NCBI GenBank assembly: GCA_934503275.1
Contig: CAKSVD010000008.1
Location: 1 to 64,000 of the forward strand
Reading direction: 5' to 3'
Source of the DNA: an uncultured Faecalibacterium sp.
GTDB taxonomy: Bacteria > Bacillota > Clostridia > Oscillospirales > Ruminococcaceae
Length of the DNA: 64,000 nt
Shown one piece after another: positions 14,696 to 23,258 of this stretch. The position numbers and the translations under genes are program-made. The notes beneath the pieces are model-generated. The model saw nothing but the letters and a program-made list of their open reading frames with translations. It made no database searches and was not told the origin of the DNA. Numbering within the stretch: position 1 is the stretch's first letter; each line of letters opens with the position of its first letter.

Positions 14696-14863
14696 ATGGC
14701 ACTATGGATCAACGATGGTCTGCACGAGGCCGCGCAGCTGCCGAAGTGTGCTGTAGTTTCCGCCGCTGACCTTACTGCCCGCCCGGACGGGCTGCATTTC
14801 ACGACTGAAAGCCTGCGGACACTGGGTCTGCGCTATCTGGAAGCCTACAAGAGTCTGGTGTAA
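14696..14863 (+). pseudogene. C-terminal fragment resembling an SGNH/sialate-O-acetylesterase
   Basis: A 55-codon frame (ADLTARPDGLHFTTESLRTL followed by GLRYLEAYKSL). The PDGLHFT...LGLRYLEAY pattern is the catalytic Asp-x-x-His end of SASA-type acetylesterases. The front of the enzyme is missing, although an AGGAGG precedes the ATG. Such esterases often sit beside amino-sugar genes, here murR/murQ. Confidence 0.4.
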
Positions 14864-14980
14864 ATGCCGGATTTCTTCAGGAAAGCAGTCGCTTTTCTGC
14901 AACCGCTTTTGGGCTTTCTATGCTGCACTTTTCAGATTGAAAAAAGCCGTAAAAAATGCTATACTTTCGCTAACGGAAGC

Positions 14981-15017
14981 AAAGGCGCTTGGTGAGAAGA
15001 TCACTAGGCGCCTTTTT
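14981..15017 (-). terminator. terminator after murR
   Basis: AAAGGCGCTTGGTGA pairs with TCACTAGGCGCCTTT around GAAGA. T runs exist on the + side, and the - strand arm ends in CTTTGCTT, so it may work in both directions. Confidence 0.65.
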
Positions 15018-15043
15018 TGCACCCTGCGGCGGCGGCTTCCGCT

Positions 15044-15910
15044 TTACGGCTGGGTGAGCACCTCCGGCTCGCCGGGCTTATAGATATGGGTCTTGGTCAG
15101 GCGGCGCATGGTGTCCTCGTGGTTGCGGCTGGCGTAGGCGGTGTACAGGATATCCATCACATTCAGCTGGGACAGGCGGGAGGACATGGCACCGTTGCGG
15201 AACAGGCTCTCGTTGGCGGCTACATACAGTACATGGTCGGCCAGCTGCGCCACCTCGGAAGGGTAGTAGCGGGTCACCGCGATGACCGGTGCGCCGCCCG
15301 CCTTCATCTCCTTGATGCACTGGATCATCTCCATGGTCTGCCCGGAGTAGGAGAATACGATGCCCACATCCTGCGCGGTGGCGTTGCGCGCCTGCAAAAG
15401 CTGCGAGTGAGAGTCCTCGTTCACCACGCAGGGCTTGTCCAGCCGCAAAAATTTCAGGTAGGTGTCCTTTGCCACGCACAGCGAGGAACCGATGCCGAAC
15501 AGCAGCACCGTGCGGGCATTGGCAATCAACTCCACGCACTGCTCCAGCTCGTCCAGCAACAGCAGCCGCTGGGTGTCCAGCAGGCTCTGGATGTTCTTGT
15601 GGGTCACCTTGTCCACGATCTCCTGCAGGCTGTCCTGCGGGGTGATGTCCTTTTCCCGGTGACTGCCGTTCTCGCCAAGGGTGGCAAGTTCCAGCGTCAG
15701 GGCGTGGCGCAGTTCCTTGTAGCCCTGAAAGCCGATCACCCGGCAGATGCGCACCACGCTGGAAGGGGAGGAAAAGGAGCGCCGCGCCAGATCCCGGATG
15801 GTGAGGGTGGTGGTCTCGTCCGGGTTCTCCAGAATGAACTGCGCGATCTGCCGCTCGGTGCTGCTGAGGGAGGGCTGCACCTCCCGCAGGCGTAAAAGAA
15901 CGTTCTGCAT
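15044..15910 (-). CDS. murR: MurR/RpiR-family transcriptional regulator
   Basis: A 288-residue protein with an N-terminal RpiR helix-turn-helix (LSSTERQIAQFILENPDETT, RSFSSPSSVVRICRVIGFQG) and a C-terminal SIS sugar-phosphate domain (GIGSSLCVAKDTYLKFLRL, FSYSGQTMEMIQCIKEM). It starts at ATG 15910 with AGAGGT upstream and is divergent from murQ. The SIS domain should bind MurNAc-6-phosphate and relieve repression of the murQ operon; this ligand is inferred from the neighbours. Two inverted repeats in the spacer are candidate operators. Confidence 0.85.
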   Translation of the reverse strand: MQNVLLRLREVQPSLSSTERQIAQFILENPDETTTLTIRDLARRSFSSPSSVVRICRVIGFQGYKELRHALTLELATLGENGSHREKDITPQDSLQEIVDKVTHKNIQSLLDTQRLLLLDELEQCVELIANARTVLLFGIGSSLCVAKDTYLKFLRLDKPCVVNEDSHSQLLQARNATAQDVGIVFSYSGQTMEMIQCIKEMKAGGAPVIAVTRYYPSEVAQLADHVLYVAANESLFRNGAMSSRLSQLNVMDILYTAYASRNHEDTMRRLTKTHIYKPGEPEVLTQP

Positions 15911-15988
15911 ATAGATACCTCTGTTGTATTTCAGAATGGATTGAACAAGCTGCACAAAAAAGTCATACTTGTAAGCAAAAATTTCAAA

Positions 15989-16061
15989 AACAATGCTTGC
16001 ATAAAACATTGTACCACAAAATAGTCTTTTTGTGGACATTTTGTTTGAAAAAGTTTATACT
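15989..16061 (+). promoter_or_regulatory. murQ promoter with MurR-type inverted repeats
   Basis: TGGACA (16033-16038), 17 bp, TATACT (16056-16061) forms the promoter. ACAAAATAGTC (16016-16026) and GGACATTTTGT (16034-16044) form an inverted repeat overlapping the -35, and ACAATG...CATTGT (15989-16011) is a second one. Both are placed to let MurR control both divergent genes. Confidence 0.6.
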
Positions 16062-16118
16062 TTGGTCACAATCACGCCGCAAGGGTGCGGCAGAAAGCGG
16101 AAAGTGGAGGTGCAGGAA

Positions 16119-17027
16119 ATGGGCTTGAATCTGAGTGGGATGACCACCGAGACCCGCAACCCGCGCACGATGCAGCTGGACCAGATGTCCCCGCTGGAGA
16201 TCGTGACAGTCATGAACGAGGAGGACGCCCGGGTACCGCTGGCCATTGCCAAGTGCCTGCCGCAGATCGCACAGGCGGTCACCTGGGCGGCAGAAGCCTT
16301 TGAAAAGGGCAGACGGCTGTTCTATATGGGCGCCGGTACCTCCGGCCGCCTGGGCGTGCTGGATGCCGCCGAGTGCCCGCCCACCTTCGGTGTGCCGAAG
16401 GAGATGGTGGTGGGGCTCATCGCCGGCGGCGAAAAGGCCTTTATCGAGGCTGTGGAGGGCGCAGAGGACAGCCGAGAACTGGCTGTTGAGGATCTGAAAA
16501 CGCACGGCCTGACCGCAGACGATTTTGTAGTGGGCATTGCTGCCTCCGGCCGCACACCCTATGTGCTGGGCGGTCTGGACTACGCCAAGAGCGTGGGCTG
16601 CCACACTGCCGCCATTGCCTGCAATATCGGCAGCGCTATCGGCAAGGCCGCAGAGCTTGCCATCGAGGTGAACTGCGGCCCCGAGGTACTGACCGGTTCC
16701 ACCCGGCTCAAGTCCGGCACGGCGCAGAAGCTGATCCTGAACATGATCTCCACCGGCTCCATGGTGCGCACCGGCAAGGCCTACCAGAACCTGATGGTGG
16801 ACGTGCAGCAGACCAACGAAAAGCTGCATACCCGCGCCGAGAATATCGTCATCGACGCCACCGGCGTGGAGCGGGAGACTGCCCGCGCCGCCATTGACGC
16901 GGCGGGCGGCAGCGTAAAGACCGCCATCACCATGCTGCTGGCAGACTGCGATGCCAAGGAAGCCGCCCGGCGGCTGGAAAAAGCCCGCGGCCATGTGCGG
17001 GAGGCCATCCGGCTGGAGGTGCTGTAA
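16119..17027 (+). CDS. murQ: N-acetylmuramic acid 6-phosphate etherase
   Basis: A 302-residue SIS-domain lyase that splits the lactyl ether of MurNAc-6P to give GlcNAc-6P and D-lactate. Family motifs: TETRNPRTMQLDQMSPLEIV at the N-terminus, FYMGAGTSGRLGVLDAAECP, GIAASGRTPYVLGGL, SGTAQKLILNMISTGSM. The ATG at 16119 follows a GGAGG; the frame is open further upstream without support. It leads the operon with an EIIBC transporter and MupG, a complete route for MurNAc(-GlcNAc) recovered from cell walls. Confidence 0.95.
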   Translation: MGLNLSGMTTETRNPRTMQLDQMSPLEIVTVMNEEDARVPLAIAKCLPQIAQAVTWAAEAFEKGRRLFYMGAGTSGRLGVLDAAECPPTFGVPKEMVVGLIAGGEKAFIEAVEGAEDSRELAVEDLKTHGLTADDFVVGIAASGRTPYVLGGLDYAKSVGCHTAAIACNIGSAIGKAAELAIEVNCGPEVLTGSTRLKSGTAQKLILNMISTGSMVRTGKAYQNLMVDVQQTNEKLHTRAENIVIDATGVERETARAAIDAAGGSVKTAITMLLADCDAKEAARRLEKARGHVREAIRLEVL

Positions 17028-17104
17028 GGCACGCTGTTCTACCCAAGTTCCTTAGCGGCACAGGCCGCATCGGATATACACCTGTTTTAAAGGAGGACCC
17101 ACTT

Positions 17105-18547
17105 ATGACGAATGAAGAACTGGTCCGCGCGGCGCTGGAGAAGGTCGGCGGAAAGAGCAACGTTCTCACCGCAACCAACTGTATGACCCGTCTGCGTGTG
17201 CGCGTCAAGGAGGATGCCAAGATCGACGACGAGGGCCTGAAGGCCATCGAGGGCGTGATGGGCATCGTGCATGACCGTGCCGGCTATGTGGAGATCGTGG
17301 TCGGCCCCGGCAAGTGCCGCAAGTGCGCAGATATCTGCCGCGATATGGGCATCCCGGCGGACGCCGCCACTTCCACCGCCAACGACTGGCAGACCAATAA
17401 GGCCGCAGTCAAGGCCGGCCAGAAGCAGAGCAAGGTCAAGGAACTGTTCAAGACCTTCGGCGATATCTTTATCCCCCTGATCCCGGGCGTTGTGGCCTCC
17501 GGCCTGTGCGCCGGCATCAACTCCCTGATCGGTCAGGTGGTGCCGAACTACGCCGACATCCCCGCACTGGCTCTTATCAGCACCCTGCTGGGCCTGATGA
17601 ACACCTGCTTCCTGGGCTACCTGACCGCATGGGTCGGCTACCGCGCAGCAGAAAAGTTTGGCGGCACCCCCATTCTGGGCGGTATGCTGGGCATGATCAC
17701 CGGTCTGGACGGCATCAACAAGATCTCCGGCATTCTGGGTCTCTTCAACGAGGCTGTGCCGCTGGATTCCATCCTGCGTGCGGGCCGCGGCGGCGTGCTG
17801 GCCGTTGTGCTGGGCGCATGGTGCCTTGTCAAGATCGAGCGCTGGGTGCGTAAGTGGATGCCCGAATCTCTGGACATCGTGTTCACCCCGCTGATCACCA
17901 TGATCCTGTGCCTCGTGCCCTATATCCTGCTCATCATGCCCGCTACCGGCTATGTTTCCACCGCTCTGTGCTGGGTGGTTGAAAAGCTGTGCATGAGCGA
18001 TATCCTGATCGTGCGCATCATTGCCGGTTATGTTTCCACCGCTCTGTTCCTGCCCATGGTCGCTATGGGTATGCACCACGGTCTGGTTGCTCTGTACTCC
18101 GTGCAGCTGGAGAGTTTTGGCTATGTTACCCTGTACCCCGCTCTGGCTATGGCCGGTGCAGGTCAGGTGGGCGCTGCTGTCGCCATCTACTTCAAGGCTA
18201 AGAAGTGCGGCAACATCCGCCTGAAGAACGTGATCACCGGCGCTCTGCCCGCAGGTCTGCTGGGCATCGGCGAGCCGCTGATCTACGGCGTCACCCTGCC
18301 CATGGGCAAGCCCTTCATCAGCGCCGGTCTGGGCGCCGGCTTCGGCGGTGCCTTCGTCATGGCCATGCAGGTGGCTGCTACCGCTTGGGGCCCCTCCGGC
18401 CTGCTGGCTCTGTTCGTCATGACCGCCGGCCCGAACGGTGCGGCTGCTTCCGTTGGCTGCTACGCAGTGGGTCTGGTCATCTGCTACATCATGGGCTTTA
18501 TCGTGACCAACGCAATGGTCTCTGTTGAGGACGTTGCCAATGCTTAA
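17105..18547 (+). CDS. PTS EIIBC for N-acetylmuramate-type sugar
   Basis: A 480-residue PTS permease. The EIIB domain is at residues 1-80 with the phosphorylated cysteine in LTATNCMTRLRVRV. A linker leads to an EIIC domain with about ten membrane segments (residues about 105-475), including the GLGIGEPLIYGVTLP-type substrate loop (LGIGEPLIYGVTLP). There is no EIIA, so a partner from another glucose-class system is needed, as for MurP. Position between murQ and mupG indicates MurNAc or MurNAc-GlcNAc as substrate. The stop overlaps the mupG start by 8 bp. Confidence 0.9.
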   Translation: MTNEELVRAALEKVGGKSNVLTATNCMTRLRVRVKEDAKIDDEGLKAIEGVMGIVHDRAGYVEIVVGPGKCRKCADICRDMGIPADAATSTANDWQTNKAAVKAGQKQSKVKELFKTFGDIFIPLIPGVVASGLCAGINSLIGQVVPNYADIPALALISTLLGLMNTCFLGYLTAWVGYRAAEKFGGTPILGGMLGMITGLDGINKISGILGLFNEAVPLDSILRAGRGGVLAVVLGAWCLVKIERWVRKWMPESLDIVFTPLITMILCLVPYILLIMPATGYVSTALCWVVEKLCMSDILIVRIIAGYVSTALFLPMVAMGMHHGLVALYSVQLESFGYVTLYPALAMAGAGQVGAAVAIYFKAKKCGNIRLKNVITGALPAGLLGIGEPLIYGVTLPMGKPFISAGLGAGFGGAFVMAMQVAATAWGPSGLLALFVMTAGPNGAAASVGCYAVGLVICYIMGFIVTNAMVSVEDVANA

Positions 18548-19592
18548 AACACTCGGACGGTCAGTGTATCTGACGCAGTTTGAGGAACAGCGTGCGTCGC
18601 TTTCCGCTTTTGCGGCAGGCGGCGCGCCTGTTTTTATCTCACTGCATATCAGCGAAGAATTTGACGCCGCTTACTGCGCCCGCGTGCAGGAAATGTGCGA
18701 CTTTCTGGCGGCGCAGGGCTGGCGCATTCTGGCGGATGTGTCGGAAAAGACCATCCGGCAGTTCGGCTGTGCCGACTTGACCGCGCTGGCAAAGCGGCTG
18801 CACCTGTGGGGTCTGCGGCTGGACTACGGCTTCTCGGTGGAGCAGATGTGCACCCTTGCGCAGCAGCTGCCCGTTGCCGTCAACGCCTCCACCACCACCC
18901 CGGAGGTGGCGCGGCAGCTGGCGGCGGGCGGCGGTACGGTCATCGCGATGCACAACTTCTACCCCCGCCCGGAGACCGGCCTCGACCCGGAATTTCTGCG
19001 CGAGAGCACCGCAGCTTTGCAGGCGGAGGGCTTGCAGGTGTACGGCTTTATCCCCGGCGACGCCCTGCTGCGCGGCCCGCTGTACAAGGGTCTGCCTACG
19101 CTGGAGGCACACCGCACCGCCGCCCCCTCGGCAGCCTTTGCGGACTTGGCACTGAACTACGGGCTGGACGGCATTTTTGCGGGAGACCCGGAGGTCAGCA
19201 CCCGGGAGCAGGAGTACATCCGCCACTTCTGCACCACCGGCGAACTCTGCCTGCCGGTCGCCCTGCGCCCCGGCTATGAGACGCTGTACGACCGCACCTT
19301 TACCTGCCGCCCGGACTCGCCAAAGGGGCTTGTGCGGTATCAGGAATCCCGGCTCTACTCCTGCTTTGGCAGCACCGTGCAGCCGGACAACTGTGTGGAG
19401 CGCCGCCGCCGCTGCGTGACCATGGATAACATCGGCTACGGCCGCTACTCCGGCGAGATCCAGCTTGTGCGCGCTGACTTACCCGCAGACGAAAAGGTAA
19501 ACGTCATCGGCGAAGTGCCCGCAGAGTACGACCTGCTGCTGGACTGCATTAAGCGCGGAAAGACCTTCCGCATGGTAAAAGTACAGGAATAA
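18540..19592 (+). CDS. mupG: MupG-type 6-phospho-N-acetylmuramidase (DUF871)
   Basis: A 350-residue DUF871 protein: a TIM-barrel (residues about 1-230; RSVYLTQFEEQ, LHISEEF, LRLDYGFSVEQM, MHNFYPRPETGLD) plus a C-terminal beta domain. In Staphylococcus MupG cleaves MurNAc-6P-GlcNAc released by the PTS into MurNAc-6P and GlcNAc, which MurQ then processes. The ATG at 18540 lies inside the EIIBC gene, giving coupled translation. The match to MupG rests on family and operon context. Confidence 0.85.
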   Translation: MLKTLGRSVYLTQFEEQRASLSAFAAGGAPVFISLHISEEFDAAYCARVQEMCDFLAAQGWRILADVSEKTIRQFGCADLTALAKRLHLWGLRLDYGFSVEQMCTLAQQLPVAVNASTTTPEVARQLAAGGGTVIAMHNFYPRPETGLDPEFLRESTAALQAEGLQVYGFIPGDALLRGPLYKGLPTLEAHRTAAPSAAFADLALNYGLDGIFAGDPEVSTREQEYIRHFCTTGELCLPVALRPGYETLYDRTFTCRPDSPKGLVRYQESRLYSCFGSTVQPDNCVERRRRCVTMDNIGYGRYSGEIQLVRADLPADEKVNVIGEVPAEYDLLLDCIKRGKTFRMVKVQE

Positions 19593-19719
19593 ACCCTCTC
19601 AGTCACGCCTGACGGCGTGCCAGCTCCCCCGAAAGGGGGAGCTTTATTTGTGCTGACCGACAGATGCAAAAAGCTCCCCCTTCGGGGGAGCTGGCGAACG
19701 AAGTGAGCCTGAGAGGGTT
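19592..19719. repeat. R1 repeat, paired units with terminal inverted repeats
   Basis: AACCCTCTCAG ... CTGAGAGGGTT bound a 128-bp segment of two inverted R1 units, each with a hairpin such as GCTCCCCCGAAAGGGGGAGC. The first hairpin followed by TTTATTT (19622-19648) probably terminates the mur operon. Confidence 0.75.
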
Positions 19720-19722
19720 CGT

Positions 19723-19840
19723 TCCAAACCCTTCCCGTGAAAATAGGATAGCGGAGCGTCCGCAGACGCTCCGCTATCCCAAAATTATAAATAATGATTC
19801 CGCTGATGATGCGCAGAGCGCAAGCGGCGCGCATTCAGAT
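19723..19840 (+). repeat. R2 repeat (copy a)
   Basis: CCCTTCCCGTGAAAAT, then a 15-bp perfect stem (GGATAGCGGAGCGTC / GACGCTCCGCTATCC) with loop CGCA, then AAATTATAAATAAT, TTCCGCTGA and a second, less regular stem ending GCGCGCATTCAGATCG. The right end supplies the last codons and stop of the MATE gene. Confidence 0.7.
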
Positions 19841-21214
19841 CGTCTTTTTCTTCGGATACACAAAGGCGTCGCGGCGGTACACCGCCACGAGATACGCCGC
19901 CATGAAGCACCAGATGATGGGCTCGCACAGGATGACGGCGTTGTAGGCGTAGCGCGGGATGAACACCAGCACAAAGATCACCTTGCCCACTAACTCGATG
20001 ACGCTGGAAAACAGCGGCAGCACCTTCTGTCCAAGGCTCTGCAAAGCGTACCGGGTGCACAGCAGCACCCCCAGCACCGCGTAGAACGGCGCGTTCCACA
20101 TCAGATACCGTGCGCCGTTTTCCAGCACGAGCGGCGCGGCAGAGCCGGAGATCAGCTGCACCAGCTGCCGGGCAAAAAGCTGCATCAGTACTACCTCTGC
20201 CGCCATGATGACCACCGAGCACAGGTACATGGTGCGCATTCCCTTGCGCACCCGCTCCGGTTGGGCGGCACCCCGGTTCTGGGAGACAAAGGTAGAGCCG
20301 GCGTTTGCCATGGAGATCAGCGGCATACTGGTAAAGGAGAACAGCTTGCGCGCGGCGGTGTGCCCCGCAATGGTCAGCGTGCCCAGCCCGTTGATGCCGT
20401 ATTGCAGCACCACCGACCCTGCCGACACGATGCTGCTCATCAGACCCATGGAGATGCTCTGGCTGAACAGCTCCCAGTACAAATGCTGTCCCACCGCCCA
20501 GTGCCTGCGGGCGGGCAGCAGCAGCGGTACGCGGCGCATCACATACAGAATGCACAGCACCACCGAGATGCCCTGCGCAATGACGGTAGCCACCGCCGCA
20601 CCCTGCACACCCATGCCCAGCCCGGCAATGAACCACAGATCCAGCGCCACGTTCAGCCCGGAACTGATGAGCAGGAACACCAGCGGCATTACGCTGTTGC
20701 CGATGGCGCGCAGCAGCCCGGCGCACAGGTTATAAAGGAACATCACCAGCACGCCCAAGTCGATGACGATGATGTAGCGGTAGGCGTCCTCTAAAATCTC
20801 TGCGGGGGTGTCCAGCAGCTGCAACAGCGGCCGCAGGCCGAAAAAGCCCGCAGTGGTAATGACAAAGCTTGCGCAAAGCCCGATGACCAGCGACCCGGCC
20901 ACCGTCCTTTTGAGCAGATCCTCGTCCTGCGCCCCGTAGGAGCGCGCAGCCACGATGGAAAGCCCGTTGCCGATGCCGATGCCAAAGCCCACCAGCAGCT
21001 CGTAGATAGAGCCGCAGGAGCCGATGGCGGCAAGTGCGGTATCGCCCAGCACGTTGCCCACGATCATGGTATCCACGGTATTATACAGCTGCTGGAACAG
21101 ATTGGACACCAGAATGGGCAGCATGAACAGAAAAAGATTCTTGAAAATAGGCCCGTGCAGCAGGTCTGCATTCCGGTTGAAGAGGTTTGTTTTCAGGGGT
21201 CGCGTCTGGGTCAT
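19835..21214 (-). CDS. MATE-family multidrug efflux transporter
   Basis: A 459-residue protein with twelve hydrophobic segments and MATE features: PILVSNLFQQLYNTVDTMIV in helix 1 and the repeat-symmetric FTSMPLISMANAGSTFVSQN in the second half. It exports cationic or other small compounds in exchange for Na+ or H+; substrate not predictable. The ATG at 21214 has AAAGGA upstream. A hairpin with T tract in the leader suggests attenuation. The final residues KKKTI come from the adjoining R2 element. Confidence 0.9.
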   Translation of the reverse strand: MTQTRPLKTNLFNRNADLLHGPIFKNLFLFMLPILVSNLFQQLYNTVDTMIVGNVLGDTALAAIGSCGSIYELLVGFGIGIGNGLSIVAARSYGAQDEDLLKRTVAGSLVIGLCASFVITTAGFFGLRPLLQLLDTPAEILEDAYRYIIVIDLGVLVMFLYNLCAGLLRAIGNSVMPLVFLLISSGLNVALDLWFIAGLGMGVQGAAVATVIAQGISVVLCILYVMRRVPLLLPARRHWAVGQHLYWELFSQSISMGLMSSIVSAGSVVLQYGINGLGTLTIAGHTAARKLFSFTSMPLISMANAGSTFVSQNRGAAQPERVRKGMRTMYLCSVVIMAAEVVLMQLFARQLVQLISGSAAPLVLENGARYLMWNAPFYAVLGVLLCTRYALQSLGQKVLPLFSSVIELVGKVIFVLVFIPRYAYNAVILCEPIIWCFMAAYLVAVYRRDAFVYPKKKTI

Positions 21215-21230
21215 AGGGTTCCTTTCTTCG

Positions 21231-21280
21231 CGCAAAAAGGAGGCCGTTGCACAAAAAACTGTGCAGTGGCCTCTTTTGCG
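21231..21280 (-). terminator. attenuator-like hairpin in MATE leader
   Basis: On the - strand GAGGCCACTGCACAG pairs with GTGCAACGGCCTC and is followed by CTTTTTG, within 20-65 bases upstream of the MATE start. It looks like a regulated terminator. Confidence 0.6.
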
Positions 21281-21372
21281 GTAAAACGATTTAAAAAATT
21301 TTATTTGTAGTTTTGAAACGACTTTTTTATTCACGAAAAGGGTCGTGGCGGAGAAAAATTCCGCCGGTCTGC

Positions 21373-21525
21373 GCCCTCTCCGTCATCGCTGCGCGATGCC
21401 ACCTCTCCCAAAGGGAGAGGCAAGAGCACTGCCGGAAGCTTTCCCATTACACTTAAAACTTTAGCAACAGGCTTTAAATCTTGGCTCTCCCTTCGGGAGA
21501 GCTGGCGCGGGAGCGCCTGAGAGGG
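21373..21525. repeat. R1 repeat after his operon
   Basis: GCCCTCTCCGTCATCGC ... GCGCCTGAGAGGGTT, with stems CTCTCCCAAAGGGAGAG and GCTCTCCCTTCGGGAGAGC. It lies between the MATE leader and the end of the histidinol-phosphatase gene. Confidence 0.75.
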
Positions 21526-21529
21526 TTTT

Positions 21530-22354
21530 TTATAACTCCTGCTGCTCAAATCCGTTGACGGTCAGCACGGTCAGGGCGGTAAAGCCTGCGGCCTTGATGG
21601 CGGCGGCGGCTTCGTCAAAGCCGAAGGTCAGTGCGGCGGTGTCGTGGGCGTCGGCGGTGATGATCACCCTGCCGCCCAGCTTGTTCCACTCGCCCAGCAG
21701 CCATGCGCCGGGGTAGAAGTCCTTGCGGTAGCCCCGGTATACGCCGCCGGTGTTCACCTCCAGAATGCAGTCGTTCTCCCGGGCGGCTTGCAGCGCCTTG
21801 AGCGCTGCTGCCTTGTAGCGGGGAGACTCCTCGTCAAAAAAGCTGCCGTCGGCGTTCAGCTTTTTGACAAGGTCGATATGCCCCAGAATGTCCGGCTTTT
21901 TGGCGGCGATCTTCTCCACCTCGGCAAAATAGGCTTCTACCGCTGCCAGCGGGTCGCCATCAAAATCGTTGTCGATGCAGTCCCGCAGATCCTCGGAGCG
22001 GTAGTCCACCGCGTAGTACCGGCCGGTGTTTTTGCCGTACAGATGGTGTGCGCTGCCGATCCAGTAATCAAAGCCCTTGGGCGTTCCCTCGCTCAGCAGG
22101 TCCCACTCGATGCCGCACAGGATATCCACCTTGCCCCGGTACTCGTTTTTCAGCTTGGCAATGGTGGCGCGGTATCGGGCGGTACCATCGGGGCTCATGC
22201 AGTAATCGCAGGCGGGCTTTGCGTAGCTGTGGCCGGAAAAGCCCAGCGTGGTCAGCCCCTGCGCACAGGCGGCGGCAGCCATCTGTTGCAGAGTGTTTTT
22301 GCCGTCACACAGGGTAGAGTGGCAATGTACGCTGGATTTTCGGTAGTCAGCCAT
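21530..22354 (-). CDS. hisK: histidinol-phosphatase, PHP family
   Basis: A 274-residue PHP-domain phosphatase: VHCHSTLCDGKNT (metal-binding HxH), GFSGHSY, GIEWDLL, GSAHHLYG, DILGHIDL, LEVNTGG and ITADAHDTA give the full set of metal ligands. It would remove phosphate from histidinol phosphate, the step missing from monofunctional HisB below. It is the last gene of the his cluster, 7 bp after hisIE. The symbol follows the PHP-type enzyme of Firmicutes. Confidence 0.87.
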   Translation of the reverse strand: MADYRKSSVHCHSTLCDGKNTLQQMAAAACAQGLTTLGFSGHSYAKPACDYCMSPDGTARYRATIAKLKNEYRGKVDILCGIEWDLLSEGTPKGFDYWIGSAHHLYGKNTGRYYAVDYRSEDLRDCIDNDFDGDPLAAVEAYFAEVEKIAAKKPDILGHIDLVKKLNADGSFFDEESPRYKAAALKALQAARENDCILEVNTGGVYRGYRKDFYPGAWLLGEWNKLGGRVIITADAHDTAALTFGFDEAAAAIKAAGFTALTVLTVNGFEQQEL

Positions 22355-22361
22355 AGGCTTC

Positions 22362-22997
22362 TCACTGCATCCTTTCCTGCTTGACCTTGTGGTCGATCAC
22401 GTGGCGCTTTTCCAGTTCCCGGGTCACATCCTCTACGGTGATGCCCGCGCTGACCATCAGCACCAGCACATGATAGGCAAGGTCGCTGATCTCGTAGACT
22501 GTCTCGGCCTTGTCCTCTTTTTCGCCCGCAATGATGACCTCGGTGCACTCTTCGCCCACCTTTTTCAGGATCTTCTCCTTGCCCTTTTCAAACAGGTAGG
22601 TGGTGTAGCTGCCCTCCGTGGGGGTATCCTTGCGGCCCTTGATGAGGGCATACAGCCCCTGCCAGCTGAACTGCTTCAGCTCCGGGGAGACGTATACCTC
22701 GTTGAAAAAGCAGCTTTCTGCTCCGGTGTGGCAGGCGGGGCCGTCCTTCACTACCTCTACCACCAGTGCGTCGGCGTCGCAGTCGGCGGTAATGGACACC
22801 ACCCGCTGCACATTGCCGCTGGTCTCGCCCTTGCGCCAGATCTCCTGACGGCTGCGGCTCCAGAACACGGTGCGCCCCTCGGCAATGGTCAGCGCCAGCG
22901 TCTCGGCGTTCATGTAGGCAAGGGTGAGCACCTGCTTTGTGTAGTGATCCTGCACGATAGCGGGGATCAGGCCTTTTTCATCAAATTTCAGTTCCAT
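22362..22997 (-). CDS. hisIE: phosphoribosyl-AMP cyclohydrolase / phosphoribosyl-ATP diphosphatase
   Basis: A 211-residue bifunctional enzyme for steps 2 and 3 of histidine synthesis. HisI part residues 1-115 ([51 protein letters not shown] zinc cysteines); HisE part about 120-211 ([20 protein letters not shown], then [18 protein letters not shown]). ATG at 22997 with GGAGGGAGA upstream. A separate consensus promoter at 23032-23060 means it may be expressed apart from the upstream his genes. Confidence 0.93.
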   Translation of the reverse strand: MELKFDEKGLIPAIVQDHYTKQVLTLAYMNAETLALTIAEGRTVFWSRSRQEIWRKGETSGNVQRVVSITADCDADALVVEVVKDGPACHTGAESCFFNEVYVSPELKQFSWQGLYALIKGRKDTPTEGSYTTYLFEKGKEKILKKVGEECTEVIIAGEKEDKAETVYEISDLAYHVLVLMVSAGITVEDVTRELEKRHVIDHKVKQERMQ

Positions 22998-23031
22998 GAC
23001 GGTTCTCCCTCCCCGGATGGGGATAATGTGT

Positions 23032-23060
23032 ATTTTATCGTATTCAAGATAAAAAATCAA
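23032..23060 (-). promoter_or_regulatory. internal promoter upstream of hisIE
   Basis: On the - strand TTGATT, 17 bp, TAAAAT, placed 35 bp upstream of the hisIE start and just after an R1 repeat that could terminate the upstream his transcript. Confidence 0.6.
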
Positions 23061-23113
23061 GACATTTGTGTGCTTTTTATTGGAATCAACTTGTGCGGTT
23101 TGACTCGGAGCAA

Positions 23114-23232
23114 AAGCCTTCACCCCTTGGGGGGAAGGTGGCGCGTAGCGCCGGATGAGGGGTAATTCCGGTAGCAGCGCCCTCATCAGTCACCTGCGGT
23201 GACAGCTTCCCCCGACCGGGGGAAGCCTTCAT
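23114..23232. repeat. R1-type repeat between hisF and hisIE
   Basis: CACCCCTTGGGGGGAAGGTG unit followed by CCCTCATCAGTCACC... GCTTCCCCCGACCGGGGGAAGC hairpin. It interrupts the his cluster. Confidence 0.7.
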
Positions 23233-23258
23233 TCGGAAATTGATTTCTTTGGTGCTTT

